DNA of 64,000 nucleotides from Gemmatimonadota bacterium (GTDB lineage: Bacteria > Gemmatimonadota > Gemmatimonadetes > Longimicrobiales > Gaopeijiaceae). The position numbers and the translations under genes are program-made. The notes beneath the pieces are model-generated. The model was given only the letters and a program-made list of their open reading frames with translations, was not told where the DNA came from and made no database searches. Shown here one piece after another: positions 55,079 through 63,673 of the stretch (the first letter of the stretch is position 1; every line of letters starts with the position of its first letter). The stretch is taken from the NCBI GenBank assembly GCA_022825135.1, contig JAJDYN010000029.1:124001-188000 (forward strand), read 5' to 3'.

Positions 55079-58000
55079 TCAGACCGCGAGGGCGCTCTGC
55101 CCCGACCCCTCCGGCAGCCCGCGCGCCTTCCACAGGTAGTAGACCACCGGGAAGAGCAGAAGCACCACGGCGCCGGACGTCACGACCCCTCCGACCAGGG
55201 GCGCGGCGATCCGCTTCATGACGTCGGCTCCCGCGCCGGCGCTCCACATGATCGGCATCAGCCCCAGCACATCGGTTGCGATGGTCATCATGATCGGGCG
55301 GACCCGCTTGATGGATCCCGCGCGAATCGCCTGCACAAGCGCCGCGCGATCGGTCAGGAGACCGCGGTCGCGGTAGTCGTTGAGCGAGAGGTTCAGATAG
55401 AGCAGAAACACGATCGCGGTCTCGGCATAGAGGCCCGCCAGCGCGATGATCCCGATCCAGACGGCGATGGAGAGGTCGTAGTTCAGCACCTGCAGCAGCC
55501 AGAACGAGCCGGCGACGGCAAACGGAACGCCCAGCAGCACAAGGCAGGTCTCCGTCACGGACCTGTTGGTCAGGTAGATCAGGACGAAGATCAGGAGGAG
55601 GGTCATCGGAATCACGTACATGAGCCGCCGCTGGGCGCGCTCCAGGTACTCGTACTGCCCGCTCCACGCGATCGTGTACCCCGGCGGAAGCGCGACCCCG
55701 GCCGCGACCGCCTCACGCGCGGACTCCACGTATCCGCCCATGTCCACATCGCGCAGGTCCACGTACACCCAGGCGTTGGGCTTCGCCCCCTCGCTCTTGA
55801 TGCTCGGGGGACCGACCACGTACTCCATGCCGGCCAGCTGCCCCAGCGGCACCTGGTGCCCCTGCGGGGTCGTCACCAGAACGGCGCGCAGCGCGGGCAG
55901 ATCGTCCCGCAGCTCGCGGCTGTAGCGGAGGTTGACCGGATGACGCGTGAGACCTTCCACCGTCGTCGTGACGTTCATCCCGCCGATCGCCGTTCGGACC
56001 ACCTCCTGCACGTCCCTCACCGTGAGTCCGTGCCGGGCAATCGCCTCGCGATCGAGGGTGAAATCGAGGTAGTTGCCGCCCATTACGCGGTCCGCGTACA
56101 CGCTGGCGGTCCCGGGAACGTCCCGCAGCACCTCCTCGATCTCGCGCCCCAGCCTCTCCAGCTCGGCCAGATCGGGCCCGGCGATCTTGACGCCGACGGG
56201 CGTGCGGATTCCGGTCGACAGCATGTCGATCCGACTCCGGATGGGCATGGTCCAGGCGTTGGTCAGCCCCGGAATCTGCAGGGCGGCGTCGAGTTCCTCG
56301 ATGAGGCGCTCGGGCGTCATCCCGGACCGCCACTGGTCGCGGGGCTTCAGGGCGATGGTGGTCTCGATCATGGAAAGGGGCGCGGGATCGGTCGCCGTTT
56401 CCGCCCGCCCGACCTTGCCGAAGACATGCTGGACTTCGGGGAAGGTGTAGATGATCCGGTCGGTCTGCTGCAGGATCTCGCGCGCTTCGGTGATCGAGAC
56501 GCCGGGGAGCGTCGTGGGCATGTAGAGCAGGTCGCCCTCCCAGAGCGGAGGCATGAACTCCGACCCCAGCCGCGACAGCGGCACGGCGGTCGCCGCCAGC
56601 CCCAGCACGGCAGCGGCCAGGACCCACTTACGAAACCGCAGAGCCAGCGACAGAACCGGCCAATACGTCCAGGCCAGGAGCCGGCCCAGCGGGGTGCGCG
56701 TCGGCGGGCGGATTCTGCCTCGCACCCAGTAGCCCACCAGCACCGGAACCAGCGTCACCGACAGGAGCGCGGCCGCAGCCATCGCGTAGGTCTTGGTGAA
56801 CGCAAGGGGCTTGAACAGCCGCCCCTCCTGCGCTTCGAGGGTGAAGACCGGCATGAACGAAACGGTGATCACCAGCAGCGCCAGGAACAGCGACGGACCC
56901 ACTTCCCGCGCAGCGGAGCCGACAATCTCCCAGTGCGGCTTCCTGCCACCGTCCTGGGCGAGGCGCCGGTGGGCGTTCTCGACCATCACGATCCCGGCGT
57001 CCACCATCGTCCCGATCGCGACCGCGATCCCGCCCAGGGACATGATGTTGAGCGTAAGGCCCTGCAGCCGCACCACGATCAGGGCCATCAGGATTCCCAC
57101 CGGCAGCGCGATCACGGCCACCAGGCCGCTGCGCAGGTGAAAGAGAAAGACGAGGCACACCAGGCCCACGATCACGAGCTGCTGAGCGAGGCTCACGCGG
57201 ATGCTTCCCACAGCCCGGTCGATCAGGCCGGTACGGTCGTACGCCACCTCGATCTCCACGCCTTCCGGCAGGCCCGGCGTGATTTCCGCCAGCCTGTCCT
57301 TCACGTCCCGGACCACCTGCCGCGTATCCGCGCCGGACCGTACCACGACGATGCCGCCGACCGTCTCCCCTTCCCCGTTCCACTCGGCGAGTCCGCGGCG
57401 GCCCTCCGGCCCCAGGCTGACGCGGGCGACGTCCTCCAGCAGGATCGGCGTCCCGTCCGCGCTCACGCCGAGACCGATTCGGCGAATGTCGTCCACCGAC
57501 CGGATGTAGCCGAGGCCCCGGATCATGAATTCCCGCTCGGCGACCTCGATGAGGCCGCCCCCGACATCGCTGTTGCTCTCCTGGATGGCGGTGCGTATGG
57601 CGGAGATGGACAGATCGTACGCGCGCAGGCGATTGGGGTCGACCGTGATCTGGTACTGGCGCACGAAGCCGCCCACGCTGGCCACCTCCGAGACCCCGGG
57701 CACCGCGGTCAGCTCGTACCTGAGAAACCAGTCCTGGATCGCGCGCAGCTCCCCGAGGTCGTGGCGGTCGGAGCGGAGCGCGTAGACGAAGGCCCAGCCG
57801 ACGCCGGTGGCATCGGGCCCAAGGCGGGGCGTGACGCCCGGCGGCAGTTGCTCGGAAAGGGCGTTCAGGTACTCCAGGACCCGGCTTCTGGCCCAGTAGA
57901 GGTCGGTTCCGTCCTCGAAGATGACGTACACGAACGACACTCCGAAGAACGAGTACGCGCGCACCACCTGCGCGAACGGCGCCGCCAGCATCTGGGTGGC

Positions 58001-58207
58001 GACCGGGTAGGTGACCTGGTCCTCCACGATGCGCGGCGCCTGGCCCGGATACTCCGTCTGGATGATGACCTGCACGTCCGAAAGATCCGGAATGGCGTCG
58101 ATGGGCGTGCGGGACAGCGAGAAAACGCCCGCCACCACGACGGCCAGGGCGCCTGCGAGGATCAGGGGCCGGTTCCTGATTGAGCCGTCGATGATGCGCG
58201 CGAACAT
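55079..58207 (-). CDS. cusA: Cus-like heavy-metal RND efflux pump
   Basis: This 1042-residue pump is closest in motif to CusA: LSRTPIDAIPDLSDVQVIIQTEYPGQAPRIVEDQVTYPVAT, the TM4 relay GGIAVAIGTMVDAGIVMVENAHRRL and QWRSGMTPERLIEELDAALQIPGLTNAWTMPIRSRIDMLSTGIRTPVGVKI, which is typical of CusA-type porters. The CusB and TolC genes lie directly upstream in the same direction, 13 bases from the CusB gene. It would export Cu(I)/Ag(I)-like ions; the metal is inferred from family and the HMBD domain of CusB. Confidence 0.93.
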   Translation of the reverse strand: MFARIIDGSIRNRPLILAGALAVVVAGVFSLSRTPIDAIPDLSDVQVIIQTEYPGQAPRIVEDQVTYPVATQMLAAPFAQVVRAYSFFGVSFVYVIFEDGTDLYWARSRVLEYLNALSEQLPPGVTPRLGPDATGVGWAFVYALRSDRHDLGELRAIQDWFLRYELTAVPGVSEVASVGGFVRQYQITVDPNRLRAYDLSISAIRTAIQESNSDVGGGLIEVAEREFMIRGLGYIRSVDDIRRIGLGVSADGTPILLEDVARVSLGPEGRRGLAEWNGEGETVGGIVVVRSGADTRQVVRDVKDRLAEITPGLPEGVEIEVAYDRTGLIDRAVGSIRVSLAQQLVIVGLVCLVFLFHLRSGLVAVIALPVGILMALIVVRLQGLTLNIMSLGGIAVAIGTMVDAGIVMVENAHRRLAQDGGRKPHWEIVGSAAREVGPSLFLALLVITVSFMPVFTLEAQEGRLFKPLAFTKTYAMAAAALLSVTLVPVLVGYWVRGRIRPPTRTPLGRLLAWTYWPVLSLALRFRKWVLAAAVLGLAATAVPLSRLGSEFMPPLWEGDLLYMPTTLPGVSITEAREILQQTDRIIYTFPEVQHVFGKVGRAETATDPAPLSMIETTIALKPRDQWRSGMTPERLIEELDAALQIPGLTNAWTMPIRSRIDMLSTGIRTPVGVKIAGPDLAELERLGREIEEVLRDVPGTASVYADRVMGGNYLDFTLDREAIARHGLTVRDVQEVVRTAIGGMNVTTTVEGLTRHPVNLRYSRELRDDLPALRAVLVTTPQGHQVPLGQLAGMEYVVGPPSIKSEGAKPNAWVYVDLRDVDMGGYVESAREAVAAGVALPPGYTIAWSGQYEYLERAQRRLMYVIPMTLLLIFVLIYLTNRSVTETCLVLLGVPFAVAGSFWLLQVLNYDLSIAVWIGIIALAGLYAETAIVFLLYLNLSLNDYRDRGLLTDRAALVQAIRAGSIKRVRPIMMTIATDVLGLMPIMWSAGAGADVMKRIAAPLVGGVVTSGAVVLLLFPVVYYLWKARGLPEGSGQSALAV

Positions 58208-58220
58208 GAGCGGGCCTCCC

Positions 58221-59609
58221 TCAGCGCGAGGGACGAGTACCGGGCTCCCCGGACTCCGACTCCGCGCCGCTCAACAGCTGCGAGATCGCGGCCTTGAGGT
58301 TGGCGTCGGCGTCGATGAGGAACTGGGACGAAACCAGAACCTGCTCTCCGGGGACCAGCCCGGACGTCACCTCCTGCATGCCTTCGCTCTCGGTTCCGAG
58401 CAGGACCTCGCGCGGCTCGAACACGCCGCCGCCCCTGGCCACGATCACGACGGCGCGCGTTCCGCTGTGAAGCACCGCCTCGGCGGCCACCATCACGGCG
58501 TCGGACGCGCCCCCGCCCCGCGCCGTCACGTCGACGTACATCCCGGGCCGCAGCCGGAGGTCGGCGTTGGCCACCTCCACGAACGCCGTGAGCGTCCGGG
58601 TCTGGGTATTCACCGCGGGACGGAAGAAGAGGATGCGCCCGTCCCATTGCCGGCCCGGGAACGCGTCCGCCTCGATCTCGACGGCCTCGCCTTCGCCCAC
58701 ATGCCTGAGATCGTCCTCGTAGAACTCGGTCTCGGCCCAGAGCGTCGAGTGGTCGGCGATCTTCAGGACCGTCATCCCGGGTTCGATCCGCAACCCCTCC
58801 ATCGAGTCGCCCACCTTCTCGACGATGAAGCCGGTGGCGGGCGAGAATACCCGGACCGTGCGCGCGACCGTCCCCGATTCGGCGAGCGCGTCGATCTGCG
58901 CCTCGGTCATGTCCCAGTAGAGCAGGCGTTCGCGGGTCGCCTCCAGGAGGGACTGCGCGCGCTCGATCGCCTCGGCGTAGGCCCCGCCGTCCCGCAGGCG
59001 CCGGAGGTAGTCCATCGCCCCCGTGAACTCGCGTTGGGTCGTGACCAGCTCCGGGCTGTAGATCTCGAAGAGCACATCGCCCCTCTGGACCGTCTCGCCG
59101 ACGTTGTTGACGCTGGCCTCCTCGATCCAGCCCGCGTACTTGGTCTGGACCGAGACCACCCGCTCCTCGTTGTGCGCCAGGATGCCGACCGTGCGGATGA
59201 AGACGGGGAGCGAGCCGCGCTGCACGTCGGCGGTGCGCACGGCGAAGTTCTGCAGGAAGCTCGAGCTCACCCGGACCTGGCCGTCCGCGAGGCCTTCGTC
59301 CTCGTAGACCGGAACCAGATCCATCCCCATCGGCGACTTGCCGGGGCGGTCCGAGGTGTAGTTCGGATCCATGGGCGCTCGCCAGTAGAGGATCCTGCGC
59401 TCACCCGCGCCTCCGGCGGCCGCTGCATCGGCGCCGCCCGCTCCGGCCTCTCCATGGGACTCGTGGTCCCCGCTCATTCCGGCTCCCGGCGGTGCCCCGG
59501 CCATGGGCTCGCCCGGCACGATGCGCACCAGCACCAGCGTCCCGCCCGCGCCGATGACCGCGCCCAGCGCCACGATCGCCGCGAACTGAAATCTCCTTGT
59601 GTTCCTCAT
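58221..59609 (-). CDS. cusB: Cus-like RND periplasmic adaptor
   Basis: This 462-residue adaptor carries an N-terminal membrane anchor (FAAIVALGAVIGAGGTLVLV), a Gly/Ala/His-rich linker and a heavy-metal-binding HMBD-like segment (ILYWRAPMDPNYTSDRPGKSPMGMDLVPVYEDEG, residues 73-103), followed by the adaptor core (VSVQTKYAGWIEEASVNNVGETVQRGDVLFEIYSPELVTTQREF). The Cys of the common YTCPMHP motif is replaced by Arg-Ala (YWRAPMDP), as in CusB. It overlaps the TolC gene by four bases and precedes cusA. Confidence 0.92.
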   Translation of the reverse strand: MRNTRRFQFAAIVALGAVIGAGGTLVLVRIVPGEPMAGAPPGAGMSGDHESHGEAGAGGADAAAAGGAGERRILYWRAPMDPNYTSDRPGKSPMGMDLVPVYEDEGLADGQVRVSSSFLQNFAVRTADVQRGSLPVFIRTVGILAHNEERVVSVQTKYAGWIEEASVNNVGETVQRGDVLFEIYSPELVTTQREFTGAMDYLRRLRDGGAYAEAIERAQSLLEATRERLLYWDMTEAQIDALAESGTVARTVRVFSPATGFIVEKVGDSMEGLRIEPGMTVLKIADHSTLWAETEFYEDDLRHVGEGEAVEIEADAFPGRQWDGRILFFRPAVNTQTRTLTAFVEVANADLRLRPGMYVDVTARGGGASDAVMVAAEAVLHSGTRAVVIVARGGGVFEPREVLLGTESEGMQEVTSGLVPGEQVLVSSQFLIDADANLKAAISQLLSGAESESGEPGTRPSR

Positions 59610-60949
59610 GATCCCTCCTCGTCCGGAGACGATGCCCCCTCCTCCGGAAAGGGTGAGCCGATGGCTCGTTCCATGTCGGCCAGCGTCTTCATGTAGTCGG
59701 CCCGCATGCGCGCGCGGCCGAGGCGGACGTCCAGCAGGACGGACTCGCTGTCCAGCAACTCCAGCACGCCCGTGACGCCGGCCGAGTACGCTTCCTCGGT
59801 CGCCCGCAGGGCCTGCTCCGCCTGCGGCAGCAGCGCGCGTTCGAAGAGGGCCAGCTGCCCCTCGATGGTGGTCAGGCGGAACGCGGTCGAACGGACGGCG
59901 AGCGCCACCTCGTTCACCGCGTCCCGGTACTCTTCCTCGGCCGCCGTGAGACTCGCGGCGGCTTCGCGCATGCCCGCGTCGTAGCTCGACCTGAAGACGG
60001 GAATGCTCGCGCCCAGGGTGAAGCTGTAGGTATCGCGCCCGTTGTCCGGGGGCGGATTGCCGAGGCCCGGATCGTCGCGGCGGTCGAGCACGCTCCCCCA
60101 GGCGACGCCGATGGAGAAGTCCGGCCGATACCGCCGGCGCGCCAGGCGCACCGCCCGCTGGCTGTTCTCGATCCGCAGCCGCGCCGATCTCACTTCCGGC
60201 CTGGCGCCGATCCCGGCTGCCCGCAACCGCTCGTCGTCAACGCTCGCCAGCAGGGGCTCCTCGATCTCGACTACAGGGATGGGAGCGTCGACCGGCCGAT
60301 TCGCGAGGATGTTGAGCGCCGCTTCGAAGTCGGCCCGCTGCTGAAGAAGCGTTTGCCGTCTGCTGAGGACGCGCGTCACCTCCGCCTGAAGCTTGAGCAC
60401 CGCCTGCTGCTGCCCGAAGCCCTGCGAGTAGCGGGCCTGGGCCAGGGTTTCGTAGTGGAGGAGGAGCTGTTCCTCTTCACCGGTGATGCGGAGGGCTTCA
60501 TCGAGGTACGCGAGGTCGTAGTAGGCCAGCTTGACCTGCCGCACGACCTCGGCCCTCTGTTCCAGATATGCCTCGCTGCGACTCTCGGCCTCGGCCTCGG
60601 CGATGCCCCTTCGGTCCGCAAGCGTCCCGAACCAGGGAAATGCCTGACTGAGCGATACGCCCGACGTTTGCGGCCCCACCCTCGTCTGGGGGCCGCGCAG
60701 GTGCTGGGTGAAGGCGACCATCGGATTGGGCAGGGCTGCGGCCTGGGGGATGCGGGCGCGCGAGGCCTGCGCCTCCGAGAGCGCTCCGCGCACGCGCGGG
60801 TTGCTCTCCAGTGCTTCGGCGATGAGCGCGGCAAGCGTTGGATCGCCGTTGTTCGCATGGGCCGGCGTCTGCGCCGTGGCCCCTGCCGGGCCCAGGGGAT
60901 CCGAGATCGCGATTGTCAGCGCAACCGCCAGGATCCGCTTGATAGACAT
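59606..60949 (-). CDS. cusC: TolC-family outer-membrane channel, Cus-like system
   Basis: This 447-residue outer-membrane channel has a signal peptide (RILAVALTIAISDPLGPAGATAQ) and TolC helices: PTLAALIAEALESNPRVRGALSEAQASRARIPQAAALPNPM, GVSLSQAFPWFGTLADRRGIAEAEAESRSEAYL and YDLAYLDEALRITGEEEQLLLHYETLAQARYSQG. The ATG is preceded by GAGG. It forms the operon cusC-cusB-cusA; the symbol is by position in that operon. Confidence 0.88.
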   Translation of the reverse strand: MSIKRILAVALTIAISDPLGPAGATAQTPAHANNGDPTLAALIAEALESNPRVRGALSEAQASRARIPQAAALPNPMVAFTQHLRGPQTRVGPQTSGVSLSQAFPWFGTLADRRGIAEAEAESRSEAYLEQRAEVVRQVKLAYYDLAYLDEALRITGEEEQLLLHYETLAQARYSQGFGQQQAVLKLQAEVTRVLSRRQTLLQQRADFEAALNILANRPVDAPIPVVEIEEPLLASVDDERLRAAGIGARPEVRSARLRIENSQRAVRLARRRYRPDFSIGVAWGSVLDRRDDPGLGNPPPDNGRDTYSFTLGASIPVFRSSYDAGMREAAASLTAAEEEYRDAVNEVALAVRSTAFRLTTIEGQLALFERALLPQAEQALRATEEAYSAGVTGVLELLDSESVLLDVRLGRARMRADYMKTLADMERAIGSPFPEEGASSPDEEGS

Positions 60950-61146
60950 GTGTACCTCGCCATCAGGATGTCGAAAGGTCCCGTGAGGGGATGGCCGGGC
61001 GCGAGGCTGCGGTTCCGAAGAGAGCGGGACCGTGTGCTGCGCCGGACGGGCCTACGACCGACTGCGGGAAACGCCGCCGGCGGGTGCGGCGGCGCGCGCG
61101 AGTCAGGCGGCCTTCACGGGTTGCGCCCCGAACGGAGCGCGGACGG

Positions 61147-61614
61147 TCAGGCGTGGTGGCGAGGCGGGGGCGTTTCGACGCCCATGGAGACCGCGACGGG
61201 GATGGGCGCGATGTAGAGGTTCGCCCGAACGGAGACGGCCGGGAAGCGAGCCAGGATGGTCGTCTGTACGGCGCGCGCGGAGGCGGCGCCGCAGGACGCC
61301 AGGATCATCAGGCACCCGCCGCCGGCGCCGTGGTGCTCCCCGTGGGGGGCGGCCGGTGTCTCCTCGGTGGAGAGATGGTGGTGGCCGCTGGCGGGTGGGG
61401 CGGGCGGGCGGGTCGGGTCGTGATGCGCGGGTCCGCTCGTGCGGGGGTCCGGGTCGCCGGTACGGTGCGCGGGATCGCCGGCCGCGGGTGCGGAAGCGAA
61501 CGTGCGCGGGGCGGCGTCGAGCATGGGCGCGGGCCCACCCATGTCACAACGAAGCGCGGCCAGTTGGGACCAGGACAGGGCCGCGAGGGCGAACAGAGCT
61601 GCGGTGCGGCGCAT
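61147..61614 (-). CDS. Small His-rich secreted protein at the head of the Cus-like operon
   Basis: This 155-residue protein has an export signal (MRRTAALFALAALSWSQLAALR). It is rich in His and Pro (PAHHDPTRPPAPPASGHHHL, HGEHHGAGGGC) and has Cys in RCDM and GGGCLMILASCG. No family is recognised with certainty; the layout recalls DUF2946-type metal proteins. The His clusters, two Cys and the position 197 bases before cusC on the same strand suggest it binds the metal that the pump exports. I chose the ATG at 61614, where the signal peptide begins directly. Confidence 0.68.
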   Translation of the reverse strand: MRRTAALFALAALSWSQLAALRCDMGGPAPMLDAAPRTFASAPAAGDPAHRTGDPDPRTSGPAHHDPTRPPAPPASGHHHLSTEETPAAPHGEHHGAGGGCLMILASCGAASARAVQTTILARFPAVSVRANLYIAPIPVAVSMGVETPPPRHHA

Positions 61615-61665
61615 GCGGGCAATGTGGGCCGGCGGATGGCCGGGCGTCAACAAGGCCGCCCCGGA

Positions 61666-62253
61666 TCAGCCTCCGCCCACCGGAAGGTACTTCGCCGGAA
61701 TCGGGTGGTCGGACCCCTCCCCCAGCCAGAAGATCGACACCACCCACCAGCGCGACCCGTCGTTCATCAGCTGAATCGAATTGATGCCGCGCGTGAACGG
61801 CTCCGGGTCGCTCGCGCTCCGGCGCGACTCGTAGGTGCTGAACGCGTGCGCGATGACGCCGTACTCCTCGGTCACCCGATGGATCTCCACCTCGTGGAAG
61901 CCGTTGGCCTCGAGCGACGCGCCGGCCACCTCCGCGTACTCGTCGGGGGTGATCACCCTGCGCGCCCAGGTTGACCCGCCGCCGGGACGTCCCACCGGGC
62001 TGAGGGTCGCGCCGGACACGAACAGCGACCGGAAGCGGTCCCAGTCACGCGCCACGCCCGCGTCGCCGGAGATGACGTCGTAGAGGGCCGTGATGATGGC
62101 GTCGATGGACGCGACATCTGCCGGATCGGCGGCGGGCTGCTGGGCGGTGGCGGGGGCTGGCGCCCAGGCAGCCACGCCGGTGGCCACGACAAGGGTGGCC
62201 AGCCGTGCCAGGGAGCAGGGACGGCCTGGAGGACGTGCGCGCGTAGCGGTCAT
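61666..62253 (-). CDS. Secreted NTF2/SnoaL-like protein
   Basis: This 195-residue protein has a signal peptide (LATLVVATGVAAWAPAPATAQ) and a cone-like NTF2 fold: ADVASIDAIITALYDVISGDAGVARDWDRFRSLFVSGATLSPVG, then EVEIHRVTEEYGVIAHAFSTYESRR and SIQLMNDGSRWWVVSIFWLGEG. The usual NTF2-like enzyme motifs are not conserved enough to name an activity. The start at ATG 62253 places the signal peptide at the N-terminus. It lies on the minus strand, 49 bases after the amidohydrolase-family gene. Confidence 0.82.
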   Translation of the reverse strand: MTATRARPPGRPCSLARLATLVVATGVAAWAPAPATAQQPAADPADVASIDAIITALYDVISGDAGVARDWDRFRSLFVSGATLSPVGRPGGGSTWARRVITPDEYAEVAGASLEANGFHEVEIHRVTEEYGVIAHAFSTYESRRSASDPEPFTRGINSIQLMNDGSRWWVVSIFWLGEGSDHPIPAKYLPVGGG

Positions 62254-62302
62254 GGGTGCGTATCCGTGACTGGGAACGCCGGGCAAGCCCGGCAATTCGA
62301 GG

Positions 62303-63673
62303 CTACATGATCACTCGCCGCATGTACTGCCTGACCTTCTCCATGTACTTCTCGAAGAAGTACTTCTGGATGTCCATCATATCGAGCTCGCGGCCCTGGA
62401 TGTAGGCCTGCTCGATGTCGGTGGTCATGTCGAGCGGCGTGCCCGTCGTGATGAGGAAGGTCGCCTGCTTGCCCGGCTCCAGGGAGCCGACCCGGTCTTC
62501 AAGCCCCAGGAACTCGGCCGGGTTGATGGTCACCGCCCTCAGCGCCTCGTCCTCGGGAAGCCCGAACGCAACTGCGACGCCGGCTTCGAAGGGCAGCCGG
62601 TTCGAGTACAGCGAGCCCGAGCCGCCCGAGATCGCGAAGCGCACGCCCGCCTCGTGCAGACGCGCGGGCATCGAATAGGCGCCGTCATAGCCCTCGTAGT
62701 CCCGGCCGGGGGCGGCCATCGTCGACGTCAGGATGACCGGGATGTCCTCGGCCACCAGACGGTCCGCCACGTGGATGGCGTCGCGGCCGCCACGGATGAC
62801 GATCCTGAGGTTCTCCTCCTGCGCCCAGGTGACCGCGTCGTTGATCTGGGCCGCGCCGTCGGCCGCGACCACGACGGGAAGCTCTCCGTCGAAGACCGGC
62901 ATCATCGCCAGATAGCGAGAGTCGCTGCGCACCTCCTCGCCCGCGGACACGGCGTCCCGATAGGCGCGCGCCTCGGCGAAGAAGCTCTTCAGCTGCTGAA
63001 CCTGCTCCTCGTAGCTCGGCGGATCCTCCTGTTGACCGAAGCCGAAGCCCCCGAACCCGCGAAACCGCCGGGGATTCGGGTTCGGCCAGTTGACGTTGAG
63101 CGCGGCGGCCGACTGCATCGACATCTCCTCCCAGCTCCAGCCCTCGAGGGCCATCGCGGAGGACATGCCGGAGACGAGTCCGCCGTCGGGGGTCGTGAGC
63201 GTGGTGAGCACGCCGGCCGAGCGGGTCGTGCCGATGTGCCGGCTCTCGGCGTTCACCGCGACGTCCGCGCGCACGTTCGGGTTGAAGTCCCCCAGTTCAT
63301 TGACGTCGTTCGAGACCCCGACCGCCCCGATCTCGGCGATCCCCACCGTGCTGTAGGCGTCGATGAGCCCGGGATAGATGTGCTTCCCGGTCGCGTCGAC
63401 CACGCGGGTCCCATCCGGAATCTCCAGATCGGCGCCGACCGCCGTGATCATGCCGTTCTCGAAGAGGATGGTTCCGTTCTCGATGACACCGCTCGTCACC
63501 GTGTGAATTGTCGCTCCACGCAGGGCCATCGGCTCGGCCTGCGGGGGCACCGTCATCCGTACCTGGGCCTCGATGGCCGCCGGCGCCCATGCCAGGAGCG
63601 CCAGCGCCGCACAGGCGGCTCCGCCCGCCAGAGACCAGCTTCCGTTCATCGCCCGTCGCTCGATCGTCGTCAT
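62303..63673 (-). CDS. Amidohydrolase-superfamily protein lacking the HxH metal site
   Basis: This 456-residue secreted protein (signal ACAALALLAWAPAAIEAQ) has the superfamily layout: VVDATGKHIYPGLIDAYSTVGIAEI, where active members have HxH (such as DAHSH), and FAISGGSGSLYSNRLPFEAGVAVAFGLPEDEALRAVTINPAEFLGLEDRVGSLEPGKQATFLITTG. Both the HxH and the late Asp (ISGGSG in place of a D) are missing, so metal hydrolysis seems unlikely. It overlaps the stop of the upstream paralogue by one base (TGATG), and a GGAGAG ribosome site lies inside that gene. It may act as a partner or binding subunit. Confidence 0.88.
   Translation of the reverse strand: MTTIERRAMNGSWSLAGGAACAALALLAWAPAAIEAQVRMTVPPQAEPMALRGATIHTVTSGVIENGTILFENGMITAVGADLEIPDGTRVVDATGKHIYPGLIDAYSTVGIAEIGAVGVSNDVNELGDFNPNVRADVAVNAESRHIGTTRSAGVLTTLTTPDGGLVSGMSSAMALEGWSWEEMSMQSAAALNVNWPNPNPRRFRGFGGFGFGQQEDPPSYEEQVQQLKSFFAEARAYRDAVSAGEEVRSDSRYLAMMPVFDGELPVVVAADGAAQINDAVTWAQEENLRIVIRGGRDAIHVADRLVAEDIPVILTSTMAAPGRDYEGYDGAYSMPARLHEAGVRFAISGGSGSLYSNRLPFEAGVAVAFGLPEDEALRAVTINPAEFLGLEDRVGSLEPGKQATFLITTGTPLDMTTDIEQAYIQGRELDMMDIQKYFFEKYMEKVRQYMRRVIM

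Noticed and set aside
54782-58183. Long open frame of over 1100 codons antisense to cusA
   Set aside because: It lies in the third-position-GC shadow of a clear pump gene, is Asp/Arg/His-rich without any domain, and has no ribosome site.
60991-61974. Plus-strand open frame across the His-rich and NTF2-like genes
   Set aside because: It crosses two minus-strand genes with signal peptides and consists of Arg/Gly/Ala runs without any fold signal.
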